From a virus, in the IMG/VR virus record IMGVR_UViG_3300027834_000009, positions 1 to 50,014 of that record: 50,014 nucleotides of DNA; one strand, given 5' to 3'. Made by a program: the position numbers and the translations under genes. Positions 25,494 to 33,272 of the stretch are shown here, in pieces (within the stretch, counting starts at the first letter, position 1; every line of letters begins with the position of its first letter). The notes under the pieces are model-generated. The model saw only the letters and a program-made list of their open reading frames with translations. It did no database searches and was not told where the DNA came from.

Positions 25494-28018
25494 TGGCCCT
25501 AATCCTAACCCCTATCGCTGAAACTACTAACAACACTCTCGCGGTGGTTGATGGTGTGGGTAATCGGTACATCGGATACTCTATCCATCCTAATGAATCG
25601 AACGCTCAAAGAGACCTAACTGACGTTACACTGGGAGGGGTAAGTGCAGCGGCTGTGCTGGTCAATGAGCCAATCAGCGGCAATCAATTGTCAGTTTTTT
25701 ATGCATATTTTCTAGAAGCGCAGATTGCTGCTAGAGTTAGTGATGTATTTGTCCCGGTCTGGGCTGCGGCTCCTCCTAGCGTTAAAGTTTACGCCTTTCA
25801 GGTTGATGGTGAGGTAGACCAGTTAGCGCCCCATAACGGGGCTGCACAAGTTGTTAGTAATCCAGGCGGACCAATAGCGCCGGTAGACCTACCATCAGTA
25901 AGCGTACTCGATGGCGGCCTTGCTTTCGAATTCGCAGCCTCAGGTACTGGAGGCACAACATTTACTTGGGTTGATTTTACTCAACTAAGTACTAACGGTG
26001 CTGGAGGATTCACTACAGCTACCGCAATGCAAGCCGTACCAGCTGCGGCCAGTATTACAGCTGAATATTCAGCTACCGCTAATCGATCATCGTTAATGCT
26101 GTTATCAATCAGTGAAGCGGGAGATACAAACCCATCAGTATCTAATGTGGCCAGCGGTGCGGGAGACATATCACCGGGTGATGTATCAGTACCCATAGAT
26201 GGTACAAATTTTGAAGCGTTACAAGGGACGGGTATAGTCACGTTCAGCCCAACGGATGATATCACCGACGTACTTAGGGTGGAGGTATCGACCGTCACAG
26301 CCTGGGCAGCAACACAAGTTAGTGTGACTATCCCAGATCCGTTAAGTCTACTGTACGATAATATTTTCGTATTCGTTACAAATAATACGGGCGACTCAAA
26401 CGCTAACGGGTTCCAGATAGCTTTAACTCCTAAGGTTGGAGTAGCTTATACTCGCATCGCTTTTCAACACCCTGACGGAATACTAGCGGGTGTCGCGGGT
26501 GTCGAGCTTGGCGTTGACCAAATAGAATATTCTACAACCACACCAGGTGGCGGTACGGTGGTGTTAGGACCATCGGGTACTTATGAGGTTTTCGGGTATG
26601 TAGGGGCTCCAGTTAGTCAGGATACTTTCACTTATCGATTAGGTGACCAAACTGACCAGACATGGAGCGCCGAAACCACATTCACCATTGGTGCTGAAAC
26701 TGGCACCGGTACAGCTGATACCACCTCTAATTCTGATATCGTTGCGGCTGGTCAAAAGGATACAAGTAGTGACGCGAGTCATTCAAGCACGTCCACATTG
26801 GCCGTAGGTGCTCAAAAAGACACATCGGGGGCCGCGAATACTACCAGTAACTCAAATATCGCAGCAGTAGGCTCTAAGGCTGGCAGTGAGGCTGCAAACA
26901 CCACTAGTAATTCCGATATCGTTGCGGCTGGTACCAAGGCTGGCAATAGTGCCGTCGATACTACCTCTAATTCCGATATCGTTGCGGCTGGTACCAAGGC
27001 TGGCAATAGTGCTGTAAACCTTACTAGTAATTCAACAATTACGGCTATTGGCACATCATCAACCGCCGCCACCGGTACGGCTGACACTACCTCTAATTCT
27101 GATATCGTTGCGGCTGGTACCAAAGATACGAGCAGTGATGTCAGTCATTCAAGTACGTCCGATATCAATGCAGCTGCTGATAAAGACACGACCGGCGCGG
27201 CTGATACTCTTAGTAATTCTGATATCGTTGCTGATGGCACCAAAGATACGAGCAGTGACGCCGGTCATTCGAGTCTATCCGATATTACAGTGGTTAGTGA
27301 TAGAGCCAATGATGGTGTAGTCGATGCTACCTCTAATTCTGATATCAATGCTCAAGGAGATAAAGCGTCCAATAGTGACGCCGGTCATTCAAGCACGTCC
27401 GATATCATCGCTGATGGGCAAAAAGATACGAGCAGCATTGCCGACCACTCGTCGGTAAGCTCAATCACAGTAATAGGTGTAGCGTCTACTCCCGGCGGTG
27501 GTTCGGCAAACACTCTTAGTAATTCCGATATCGTTGCAGCTGGCACTAAGGACGTACCGGGCGCAGTTGATGCCTCGAGTCAATCTGATGTTGTGGCCAT
27601 AGGTGCGCGTAGTTCTAGTGGTGTTTCAGACACTTCTAGTTTGTCAAACATCACCGCCACCGGGCAAAAAGGGGCTAGTAGTGCCGCAGATTTAGCAAGC
27701 CAATCAGACCTACAAGCTACCGGTGAGGGTGTTCTACCAGATGAGGGAGTGGCTAACACTTCCAGCTTGAGTACAGTAACAGCCATAGGTCGTAAATCTT
27801 CTACCGGTGCGGCCAACCACTCGTCAGTAAGTTCAATCACAGCGATAGGCTTAAAGAACGCATCCAGTGCCGCAGACCTATCAAGTGTGTCAAATATCAC
27901 CATTCTGTCAGGATCTCAAGTACTTCCAGATATAGATCCTGATTTAATTATGTTAGAATCATTAACTATGCCGGTACAAATAGAATCTGTACCGTCAACA
28001 CAACTACTAAGAGGGTAG
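25493..28018 (+). CDS. Large repeat-bearing tail fibre or surface protein
   Basis: 841 residues. N-terminal part (1-205): beta-rich, with GGTTFTWVDFTQLSTNG. Residues about 210-310: an Ig-like/IPT domain (VPIDGTNFEALQGTGIVTF, then an SVTIPDPL strand). Residues 315-405: a second beta domain (GTYEVFGYVG...TWSAETTF). Residues 408-809: twenty 20-residue repeats. A short acidic C-terminus follows with LPDIDPDLIMLESL. The protein has no Cys-rich or catalytic motif. It lies in the lysis/fibre region, so a tail fibre or adhesin is likely. The repeats probably form a long rod; which end binds the virion is unknown. Confidence 0.7.
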   Translation: MALILTPIAETTNNTLAVVDGVGNRYIGYSIHPNESNAQRDLTDVTLGGVSAAAVLVNEPISGNQLSVFYAYFLEAQIAARVSDVFVPVWAAAPPSVKVYAFQVDGEVDQLAPHNGAAQVVSNPGGPIAPVDLPSVSVLDGGLAFEFAASGTGGTTFTWVDFTQLSTNGAGGFTTATAMQAVPAAASITAEYSATANRSSLMLLSISEAGDTNPSVSNVASGAGDISPGDVSVPIDGTNFEALQGTGIVTFSPTDDITDVLRVEVSTVTAWAATQVSVTIPDPLSLLYDNIFVFVTNNTGDSNANGFQIALTPKVGVAYTRIAFQHPDGILAGVAGVELGVDQIEYSTTTPGGGTVVLGPSGTYEVFGYVGAPVSQDTFTYRLGDQTDQTWSAETTFTIGAETGTGTADTTSNSDIVAAGQKDTSSDASHSSTSTLAVGAQKDTSGAANTTSNSNIAAVGSKAGSEAANTTSNSDIVAAGTKAGNSAVDTTSNSDIVAAGTKAGNSAVNLTSNSTITAIGTSSTAATGTADTTSNSDIVAAGTKDTSSDVSHSSTSDINAAADKDTTGAADTLSNSDIVADGTKDTSSDAGHSSLSDITVVSDRANDGVVDATSNSDINAQGDKASNSDAGHSSTSDIIADGQKDTSSIADHSSVSSITVIGVASTPGGGSANTLSNSDIVAAGTKDVPGAVDASSQSDVVAIGARSSSGVSDTSSLSNITATGQKGASSAADLASQSDLQATGEGVLPDEGVANTSSLSTVTAIGRKSSTGAANHSSVSSITAIGLKNASSAADLSSVSNITILSGSQVLPDIDPDLIMLESLTMPVQIESVPSTQLLRG
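26714..27919 (+). repeat. Twenty tandem 60-bp (20-residue) repeats within the fibre gene
   Basis: Consensus A-[DN]-x-[ST]-S-x-S-[DN]-I-x-A-x-G-x-K-x-[ST]-S-x-[AD]. Copies 6, 13 and 17 are 22 residues (two extra codons); the last is cut to 16. At DNA level copies 1, 4, 5 and 7 are nearly identical over about 30 bases (AATTCCGATATCGTTGCGGC), so unequal exchange or slippage has acted recently. The alternating small/polar pattern suits a beta-solenoid rod. Confidence 0.92.
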
Positions 28019-28024
28019 ATAATC

Positions 28025-28363
28025 ATGGCTTTAAACGCAGATGCGCACAACGTACTATTGGGCGCTTTGGATATCACACAAGTATCATTGCATACCGCAG
28101 CACCTGGTGTTGGTGGTCTAGCAAATGAGGTTACAGGCGGTACTTATGCGAGACAAAACATCACTTATGCGGCGGCTGCGGCTGAAGCACGAGCGGCAAG
28201 CAACCAACCCGTATTTGATGTACCCGCAGCTACCACCGTAGCATTTGTCGGATTTTGGGCTGTAGCGGCTTATCGGGGTGATGTTGATGTGGTCGACGAG
28301 GTATTTGGTGGTGCTGGTACTTACACTATCACTAGCTCGACGGTATCATTAGCGGCTGCATAA
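28025..28363 (+). CDS. Phage tail-fibre-type structural protein
   Basis: 112 residues with the pattern of a widespread short phage structural family: LNADAHNVLLGAL, VSLHTAAPG, NEVTGGTYARQNITYA and NQPVFDVPAATTVAFVGFWA. Often labelled minor tail or tail fibre protein. It is beta-rich and lacks Cys. AGGG stands before the ATG. The position directly after the long fibre gene suggests a fibre or tip component. Confidence 0.7.
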   Translation: MALNADAHNVLLGALDITQVSLHTAAPGVGGLANEVTGGTYARQNITYAAAAAEARAASNQPVFDVPAATTVAFVGFWAVAAYRGDVDVVDEVFGGAGTYTITSSTVSLAAA

Positions 28364-28364
28364 A

Positions 28365-28736
28365 GTGAGCGGGGCCAATAGTGCGGCACGTGAAATAGTA
28401 TTTATTGGTACGTCCGACTTATTCAGGATACGACTAAATACATTTGATTCGGTTCAAGGGCGCTATGTCCCTTTTCCGTTTGAAAATGCTACTCGTATCA
28501 CTCTAGAATTTGCAGGGCTTACCATAGATGAAACTAGCTTTGGTGCAGGTAGTACAATCGATACCAGCGAGGGAGGCGGCGCTCTAGTTTTTAGACTTGG
28601 CGCTACTCCTAATCTGGTCCCAGTAACTCAGGCTAACGCGGTGCTGAGAGTGTTTGACCCTGTACACCCGAGCGGTCAAACACTAGCAAGTCCAGCACTA
28701 CCGCTAAGCGGCCTACAAATTACGGTAAGCAACTAA
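28365..28736 (+). CDS. Beta-sandwich structural protein (possible baseplate/fibre part)
   Basis: 123 residues, read from GTG 28365 two bases after the previous stop. DLFRIRLNTFDS, ATRITLEFAGLTI, GALVFRLG and AVLRVFDPVHPSGQTL give the look of an Ig-like domain with a final strand pattern (x-V-x-D-x-x-H-P-x-G-Q) seen in small proteins encoded beside fibre genes. Function is inferred from location only. Confidence 0.6.
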   Translation: MSGANSAAREIVFIGTSDLFRIRLNTFDSVQGRYVPFPFENATRITLEFAGLTIDETSFGAGSTIDTSEGGGALVFRLGATPNLVPVTQANAVLRVFDPVHPSGQTLASPALPLSGLQITVSN

Positions 28737-28867
28737 ACTAGGAGAAACTAATGGCAGTTATACAATCAGTAATTAACGAGACCGCGGGCGAAGGTATTGA
28801 AGCTGGAGGTTTATGTGTTGAGGGTGGTGGCGCAGGTATTAGCAACTAAACTAGGAGAAACTAATGG
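28728..28867 (+). repeat. 27-bp direct repeat flanking a 32-codon gene
   Basis: The 27-base sequence AGCAACTAAACTAGGAGAAA... (28728-28754) recurs exactly at 28841-28867. Each copy contains a stop codon, a strong AGGAG ribosome site and the following ATGG. The two copies delimit the small gene between them like a cassette. Confidence 0.9.
28751..28849 (+). CDS. 32-residue glycine-rich peptide
   Basis: A perfect AGGAG site and ATG at 28751 give a peptide ending GGAGISN, rich in Gly and Glu with one Cys (AVIQSVINETAGEGIEAGGL in its first part). The coding status rests on the ribosome site and the repeat structure around it; no family is known. Confidence 0.5.
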   Translation: MAVIQSVINETAGEGIEAGGLCVEGGGAGISN

Positions 28868-29106
28868 AAGTTATCAAACGTCTATATACTGACTCTGAGG
28901 GGAAACCATGTAGCGCAAAAATGCAGAATTCTGCGGTATTTTTCCTCATTTTTATCAAACTAGCAGTAAGTGGTGCCACATTATTCGGCCATGAGTTCAG
29001 CGCTGTGACACTCGAGAGCATGGGTCCATACCTCGCGCTTATGGGTGTCACGACAGGCGGATACTTAAAGCGAGCTAGTGATAAGGGTAAGGGGTCCGCA
29101 GCATGA
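28864..29106 (+). CDS. Holin-like membrane protein (DUF2644-like)
   Basis: 80 residues with two hydrophobic segments: about 25-43 (AVFFLIFIKLAVSGATLFG) and 52-70 (MGPYLALMGVTTGGYLKRA). The start, LYTDSEGKPCSAKMQNSAVFF, matches the LxTDxxGxxSxxxxxxF pattern of the DUF2644 family found next to Rz genes in phages such as HP1. It probably forms the inner-membrane lesion or part of it. The stop overlaps the i-spanin start (ATGA). Confidence 0.7.
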   Translation: MEVIKRLYTDSEGKPCSAKMQNSAVFFLIFIKLAVSGATLFGHEFSAVTLESMGPYLALMGVTTGGYLKRASDKGKGSAA

Positions 29107-29348
29107 TTGAGCTATACTTACTCGGCGGCGCGGCTGGCTTCATCGCTTGGTTGTGGTTTTCTCGTAAAAAACTAAAGAATGAGAATAATGAGCTACGTGA
29201 AAATCTAACCATAGCGACTACTCAGGTTAACTATTACAAAACTCATTCCGCAGAGGTGCAAAAAATCCTTTCAGATGATGAGGGAAAAATAGAGGAGGCT
29301 GTACAAAATGCGAAAGATAATAATTTTGATGAGTTTTATAATACTTAG
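29103..29348 (+). CDS. i-spanin (Rz-like)
   Basis: 81 residues: an N-terminal membrane segment (LYLLGGAAGFIAWLWF) followed by a long coiled coil (KKLKNENNELRENLTIATTQ, then AEVQKILSDDEGKIEEAVQN). This layout is that of Rz/DUF2681 inner-membrane spanins. Its 3' end overlaps the o-spanin gene by 41 bases in another frame, as is usual for spanin pairs. In lysis the pair links inner and outer membrane and fuses them. Confidence 0.82.
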   Translation: MIELYLLGGAAGFIAWLWFSRKKLKNENNELRENLTIATTQVNYYKTHSAEVQKILSDDEGKIEEAVQNAKDNNFDEFYNT

Positions 29349-29562
29349 TGGTTGTGCCTCAGTTCCGCCACCGATCCCTCATCCTGATGTTGAAATTTTA
29401 ACAATACCTAAACTACCAGCTACCACGCGAGCGGTGCTTGATTGTACTGACCATCTTAATATTGATATTTGTACATGGATTCAGCGACGAGAATCAATAC
29501 TCAAAGAGCAGTTACACAACCAGTTTGATATTAATCGTAGCCACAATGAGAAATTACACTAA
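29308..29562 (+). CDS. o-spanin (Rz1-like lipoprotein)
   Basis: 84 residues. The signal sequence RKIIILMSFIILSGC has a lipobox LSGC (residues 13-16), so Cys16 is lipidated; Ala17-Ser18 follow, consistent with the outer membrane. A proline-rich segment (PPPIPHPDVE) comes next and then a helical C-terminus. It starts behind GAGGAGG inside the i-spanin gene. It pairs with the i-spanin for outer membrane disruption. Confidence 0.85.
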   Translation: MRKIIILMSFIILSGCASVPPPIPHPDVEILTIPKLPATTRAVLDCTDHLNIDICTWIQRRESILKEQLHNQFDINRSHNEKLH

Positions 29563-30365
29563 TGTCTACCTTACAAGGCCGTCAACACAATAACACTTAC
29601 CTCGATTTACTCCACATTGAAAATAGTAACGGTGGGTTTGATTCAGTCCTCAGGCGTATTGAGTCGGGCAATGGTGACGAATCCGCATTGTCCCTCAGTG
29701 AAACCGAGGCTAGGGTGGATGGTGCTTTAACTGTCACCGGTGTCACAGAATTCACTATTAGACCAACTGTCGGCGGTGTTGGTGTGGCTCTAACCAGTGA
29801 GCTTGGCGGAGCGGCTGTAAACCTTAATAACGTATTCATCCAGTGGCGTAATGTAGCTGATCTTGCTGATGTTGATGTGCTCAAACTAAACGCTAGCGAC
29901 CAGGTAGAACTAGGTGCTAGTAGTACGGTTCTACTCAGTTCTCCAGCAGGAGGAACAGCATTTCAAACCGTAGACAGAACCACTTTAACGAGGGTTTCTG
30001 GTGCTGAAGTGCTGGACGGTAACGGAACGTTTAGAAGTGTAGGTTTCAATGTTATGCCGATACTTGCGGTCGCTGGTAGTGTCACAGTGGGTAGGAGTCA
30101 GGCAGGTTACCAAATGCGGATTACAGGCGCCGGTGGTGTCACGATAACCATTGATGATGCGTCAATGCCTGAGGGTGCGACGTTCGTGGTTTTAAATAAT
30201 AGTGGAGCTGCATGTACTGTAGCTGGCGTTGTAACTTACGAATTTTATAATGGGTCTGCTGTAGCTTCACAAGGCACTATTACGGTGGCGGTAGGCGGTG
30301 TCCTCACAATATCCCGCACTGCAACATCAGCGGTTTACTCAGCATGGGGCGCGGGTTTAAGTTAA
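29562..30365 (+). CDS. Fibre-like structural protein, unknown
   Basis: 267 residues, beta-rich. Near the start YLDLLHIENSNGGFDSVLRR, then DGALTVTGVTEFTI and VGGVGVALTSELGGAAV, resembling shaft segments of fibres that end with a tail-fibre repeat. The middle has QVELGASSTVLLSSP and the end has an Ig-like look (GVTITIDDASMPEGATFVVL). Start TAATG overlaps the o-spanin stop. Probably virion-associated; family not certain. Confidence 0.55.
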   Translation: MSTLQGRQHNNTYLDLLHIENSNGGFDSVLRRIESGNGDESALSLSETEARVDGALTVTGVTEFTIRPTVGGVGVALTSELGGAAVNLNNVFIQWRNVADLADVDVLKLNASDQVELGASSTVLLSSPAGGTAFQTVDRTTLTRVSGAEVLDGNGTFRSVGFNVMPILAVAGSVTVGRSQAGYQMRITGAGGVTITIDDASMPEGATFVVLNNSGAACTVAGVVTYEFYNGSAVASQGTITVAVGGVLTISRTATSAVYSAWGAGLS

Positions 30366-31423
30366 TGAGTATTTGTCACTTTGCAACCATGAATCAAGTA
30401 GAGTCTGGGCCTGTAGTTATTCAGGAAAATTGGGACCCTACATTAGAGTTAGGCAATAGTTCCAATGACCAATCTGTAACCTATACCGAAAGTAACCGAC
30501 TAGCAACAATGGCCGCATTCAATACAACTAGCTCAGTCTCCTTAGCTGGAGGACTCGCTAGGGACACTGAACGTCGATATATTGAATTCGAACTAGTCAC
30601 CGGTCAAGTAGCCGTTGTGACTACTCCTCTTAATGTAAGCCTGATTGAAGAGGGTAGAACACCTACTCTGAACAGTCCTGGTGATGTTGATGGAACGAGG
30701 ATTGCGGGTTTCAAAATGGAAAGCCTGAGTACTATTGGTGCAGATGGGGAATGGGTACGCTCATTCCTCAACGAACAACAATTCTCAAATGGGTTCAAAA
30801 CATCCTATTCAGTAAGCGGCGATGTTCTCGGTTTAGAAATAGATTTTGTTAGTCGCGATGTGAGCGTATACAACGATGGTGTATTGCAAGCCACTGTATC
30901 GGGCGCACTACCGGCAAACCTTTATGGGTCATTGAGACCACATATAGTATTGCCGCAAATTGGGGCTACGCTCTGGTCTGTGCGATTAAATCAGCGTGAG
31001 GGTGAGTTTGCCAACCTGATCCCACTTGGCGCGATAGCATGGGCTGGTGAGGACTTTATAGGGCAATTAGCAGCTATTGCCGCACCAAATGTCACCGATA
31101 TGTCAGTGGGGGTAACTTCCGCTGCAAATACTATGGCCGCTGGTGAATGGTCTGCTTGGACAATGGACACTACAATCACATCCGAGAACGGGCTACAAGG
31201 AAATATAGTTACATCTAGTAACGACCTATTCACAGATAGATATCTAGTCGAAATTTGGGGAGATGATGGAACTGGATTAGCTAGACATGTGCAGAGCAGC
31301 GCTCAAGCATTACCCACCGTGGCATTTAGTCCTGCATCACTAGGGCTGACAAGTGCGTTCTTCGTAATCAGGAATGATACAGTAGCTTCTCGCACGGTAA
31401 CTGTTACAGTCAATTTCAGTTAG
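30365..31423 (+). CDS. SPRY/concanavalin-like structural protein, tentative
   Basis: 352 residues from ATG 30365 (overlapping the previous TAA). Residues about 20-210 have the pattern of a lectin-like beta sandwich: SVSLAGGLARDTERRYIEFE, ...IAGFKMESL, VSGDVLGLEIDFVSRDVSVY (D-x-x-G-x-x-I/L-D), NDGVLQATVSG and LYGSLRPHIVLP. This order recalls SPRY/concanavalin domains with a fYxNG motif. The rest is another beta domain. It may bind a receptor or glycan. It precedes the promoter for the terminase operon. Confidence 0.5.
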   Translation: MSICHFATMNQVESGPVVIQENWDPTLELGNSSNDQSVTYTESNRLATMAAFNTTSSVSLAGGLARDTERRYIEFELVTGQVAVVTTPLNVSLIEEGRTPTLNSPGDVDGTRIAGFKMESLSTIGADGEWVRSFLNEQQFSNGFKTSYSVSGDVLGLEIDFVSRDVSVYNDGVLQATVSGALPANLYGSLRPHIVLPQIGATLWSVRLNQREGEFANLIPLGAIAWAGEDFIGQLAAIAAPNVTDMSVGVTSAANTMAAGEWSAWTMDTTITSENGLQGNIVTSSNDLFTDRYLVEIWGDDGTGLARHVQSSAQALPTVAFSPASLGLTSAFFVIRNDTVASRTVTVTVNFS

Positions 31424-31432
31424 TGTTATAAT
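31404..31432 (+). promoter_or_regulatory. Sigma70 promoter (extended -10) for the head/terminase operon
   Basis: TTACAG, a 17-bp spacer and TATAAT with TG one base upstream (TGTTATAAT). It overlaps the stop codon of the previous gene and lies 32 bp before the next start codon. Confidence 0.7.
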
Positions 31433-31463
31433 TGCACTTTAAGGCAAATCACCGGGGGATACG

Positions 31464-31640
31464 ATGGATTATTTCGTGCTCAGAATGACAGAGCAAGACA
31501 AAACAAATTTAATTAATATTATGGATAAGGCCACAATCACAGGCTTGGCCAATTCAAAAGCAATCGTAGACCTAGCGCAACGAATTGTCGACGCACCCAT
31601 AGAAGGGGGTAGTTCGGGTACTCCCCTAGGCGACGAGTAA
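31464..31640 (+). CDS. 58-residue protein before the terminase
   Basis: First gene after the promoter at 31404-31432, with GGGGG eight bases before the ATG. The product is helical and acidic at the end (DYFVLRMTEQDKTNLINIMD, then SKAIVDLAQRIVDAPIEGG). It is too short for the usual search tools. It could be a small DNA-packaging accessory, but nothing proves it. Confidence 0.55.
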   Translation: MDYFVLRMTEQDKTNLINIMDKATITGLANSKAIVDLAQRIVDAPIEGGSSGTPLGDE

Positions 31641-31645
31641 CGCTT

Positions 31646-32062
31646 ATGGCTTACGAGGTGATGTACGGCAAGGAACATAAGGACGCTGTCGTAGAGTTAA
31701 TTGAATCAGGAATGACTCAGGGACAAATATCAGCGGTTGGTGGAATGCCGTCGGCTAGCGTTGTGTATAAGTGGCGCAAAGACGATAAGAAATTTTTACA
31801 AAGATATGACGCTGCTATAGCGACCCGTACCCTTTTATATTTTGACAAGCTGCAGCAAGTCGCTAATGACCTGCTCGACGCTGACAAGCACCTCACGAAT
31901 CAGTACACTAATCGAGTCAAGGTGGCGGCTGATATACTTCTTAAAACCGCGGCATTAGTTGCACCGAGTGTGGCTACGCCCAAAGGGGTACTAGAATTAG
32001 CCGCGCCCAACAGTACCGATATGAATCTACAAGTGAGCTTTGTCAGTGCCAAATCTGATTGA
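31646..32062 (+). CDS. Terminase small subunit
   Basis: 138 residues with an N-terminal helix-turn-helix (YGKEHKDAVVELIESGMTQG, then ISAVGGMPSASVVYKWRKDD), a helical middle (FDKLQQVANDLLDADKHLTN) and a C-terminal segment. Together with the adjacent large subunit gene this fits a phage small terminase that recognises the packaging site on DNA. It overlaps the large subunit gene by 23 bases. Confidence 0.85.
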   Translation: MAYEVMYGKEHKDAVVELIESGMTQGQISAVGGMPSASVVYKWRKDDKKFLQRYDAAIATRTLLYFDKLQQVANDLLDADKHLTNQYTNRVKVAADILLKTAALVAPSVATPKGVLELAAPNSTDMNLQVSFVSAKSD

Positions 32063-33260
32063 GCTACCTGAGGATTTTCGAGACCTGTTCACGCCATCTA
32101 GGTACAAGGGTTTCTATGGTGGTCGGGGTAGTGGTAAGTCACGCTCGTTTTGTCGCGCAGCACTCATTAAAGGCACTCAAAAGCCTACGCGCATCCTCTG
32201 TTGCCGTGAGATCCAAAAGTCAATCAAGGACTCAGTCAAGCGCGTACTAGATGATGACATTGAACGCATGGGTCTGCAAAATTTCTATCGGTCTACTCGC
32301 GACAATATTTTTGGCCGCAATGGTACTGTATTTATCTTTGCTGGTCTGCGCTCCAATATTGAATCAATTAAATCAATGGAAGGTATCGACCTAGTACTAG
32401 TAGAAGAATCTAACACAATTAGTCAGTACAACCTTGACCAGCTCATACCTACTATTCGTGAGGATAACTCAGAGCTCTGGTTTTGCTGGAATCCAAGACA
32501 CAGTAGTGACCCAGTAGACGCCATGTTTCGAGATGATAAAGGTAACAACCTTGACATGCCCGGCGCTATCATTAAGCAGGTCAATCATGATGGTAATCCG
32601 TGGTTCCCTCAAGTACTCAATACCGAGATGGAATGGTGTAAATCCCGAGACATGGATAAGTACTTACATGTGTGGGAAGGCGGCTACCTACTTAACGGCG
32701 AATCTAGAGTATTCAAAAACTGGAAGGTCGAGCCATTCGACACGCCAACCGATGCAATATTCTACTTTGGCGCTGATTGGGGCTTTAGTATCGACCCGTC
32801 AGTATTAGTTAGAATGTTTATCAAACACAGCATAAACCCAGATACGGGGCTACCTCTGCGCCAATTATTCATTGATTATGAAGCGTGGGCAGTAGGTTGT
32901 GAAATTGACGACACGCCCGAACTATTCGATAATGTACCATTGTCACGCAAATATAGAATCAGAGCGGACAGCGCAAGACCTGAAACAATTAGCCACATGG
33001 TTAAAAAAGGTTTCAGAGTTGTTGCAGCGACAAAGGGTCCCGGTAGTGTCGTTGAAGGAGTAACGTTTATACAAAACTATGAGGTTGTCATTCATCCTCG
33101 GTGTAGACACGTGGCTGAAGAATTTCAACATTATAGCTACAAAACAGATCCGCTAACTGATGAGGTGATCCCCATCTTAGAGGATAAGAAGAATCACACA
33201 ATAGATGCGGTTCGCTACGCATTAGAGCAAGTGCGACTTAAGTCACACTTTGCAGTATAA
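32040..33260 (+). CDS. Terminase large subunit (PBSX/Terminase_3 type)
   Basis: 406 residues. ATPase: Walker A GGRGSGKS at 27-34; LVLVEE (Walker B) at 118-123; coupling motif LWFCWNP near 146-152. Nuclease half: an Asp in FYFGADWGFSIDPS (D246, D252) and a final NHTIDAVRYAL segment near 390, which carry the metal-binding acids. The protein cuts concatemeric DNA and drives it into the prohead. The start is TTG 32040 or GTG 32046 (neither with a strong site), 23 bases into the small subunit gene. Confidence 0.93.
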   Translation: MSVPNLIELPEDFRDLFTPSRYKGFYGGRGSGKSRSFCRAALIKGTQKPTRILCCREIQKSIKDSVKRVLDDDIERMGLQNFYRSTRDNIFGRNGTVFIFAGLRSNIESIKSMEGIDLVLVEESNTISQYNLDQLIPTIREDNSELWFCWNPRHSSDPVDAMFRDDKGNNLDMPGAIIKQVNHDGNPWFPQVLNTEMEWCKSRDMDKYLHVWEGGYLLNGESRVFKNWKVEPFDTPTDAIFYFGADWGFSIDPSVLVRMFIKHSINPDTGLPLRQLFIDYEAWAVGCEIDDTPELFDNVPLSRKYRIRADSARPETISHMVKKGFRVVAATKGPGSVVEGVTFIQNYEVVIHPRCRHVAEEFQHYSYKTDPLTDEVIPILEDKKNHTIDAVRYALEQVRLKSHFAV

Positions 33261-33272
33261 GAGGGTACCACC

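Noticed and set aside
26714-27919. CRISPR-like array
   Set aside because: The repeats are coding, 60 bases, tandem without spacers, and keep the reading frame; they are protein repeats.
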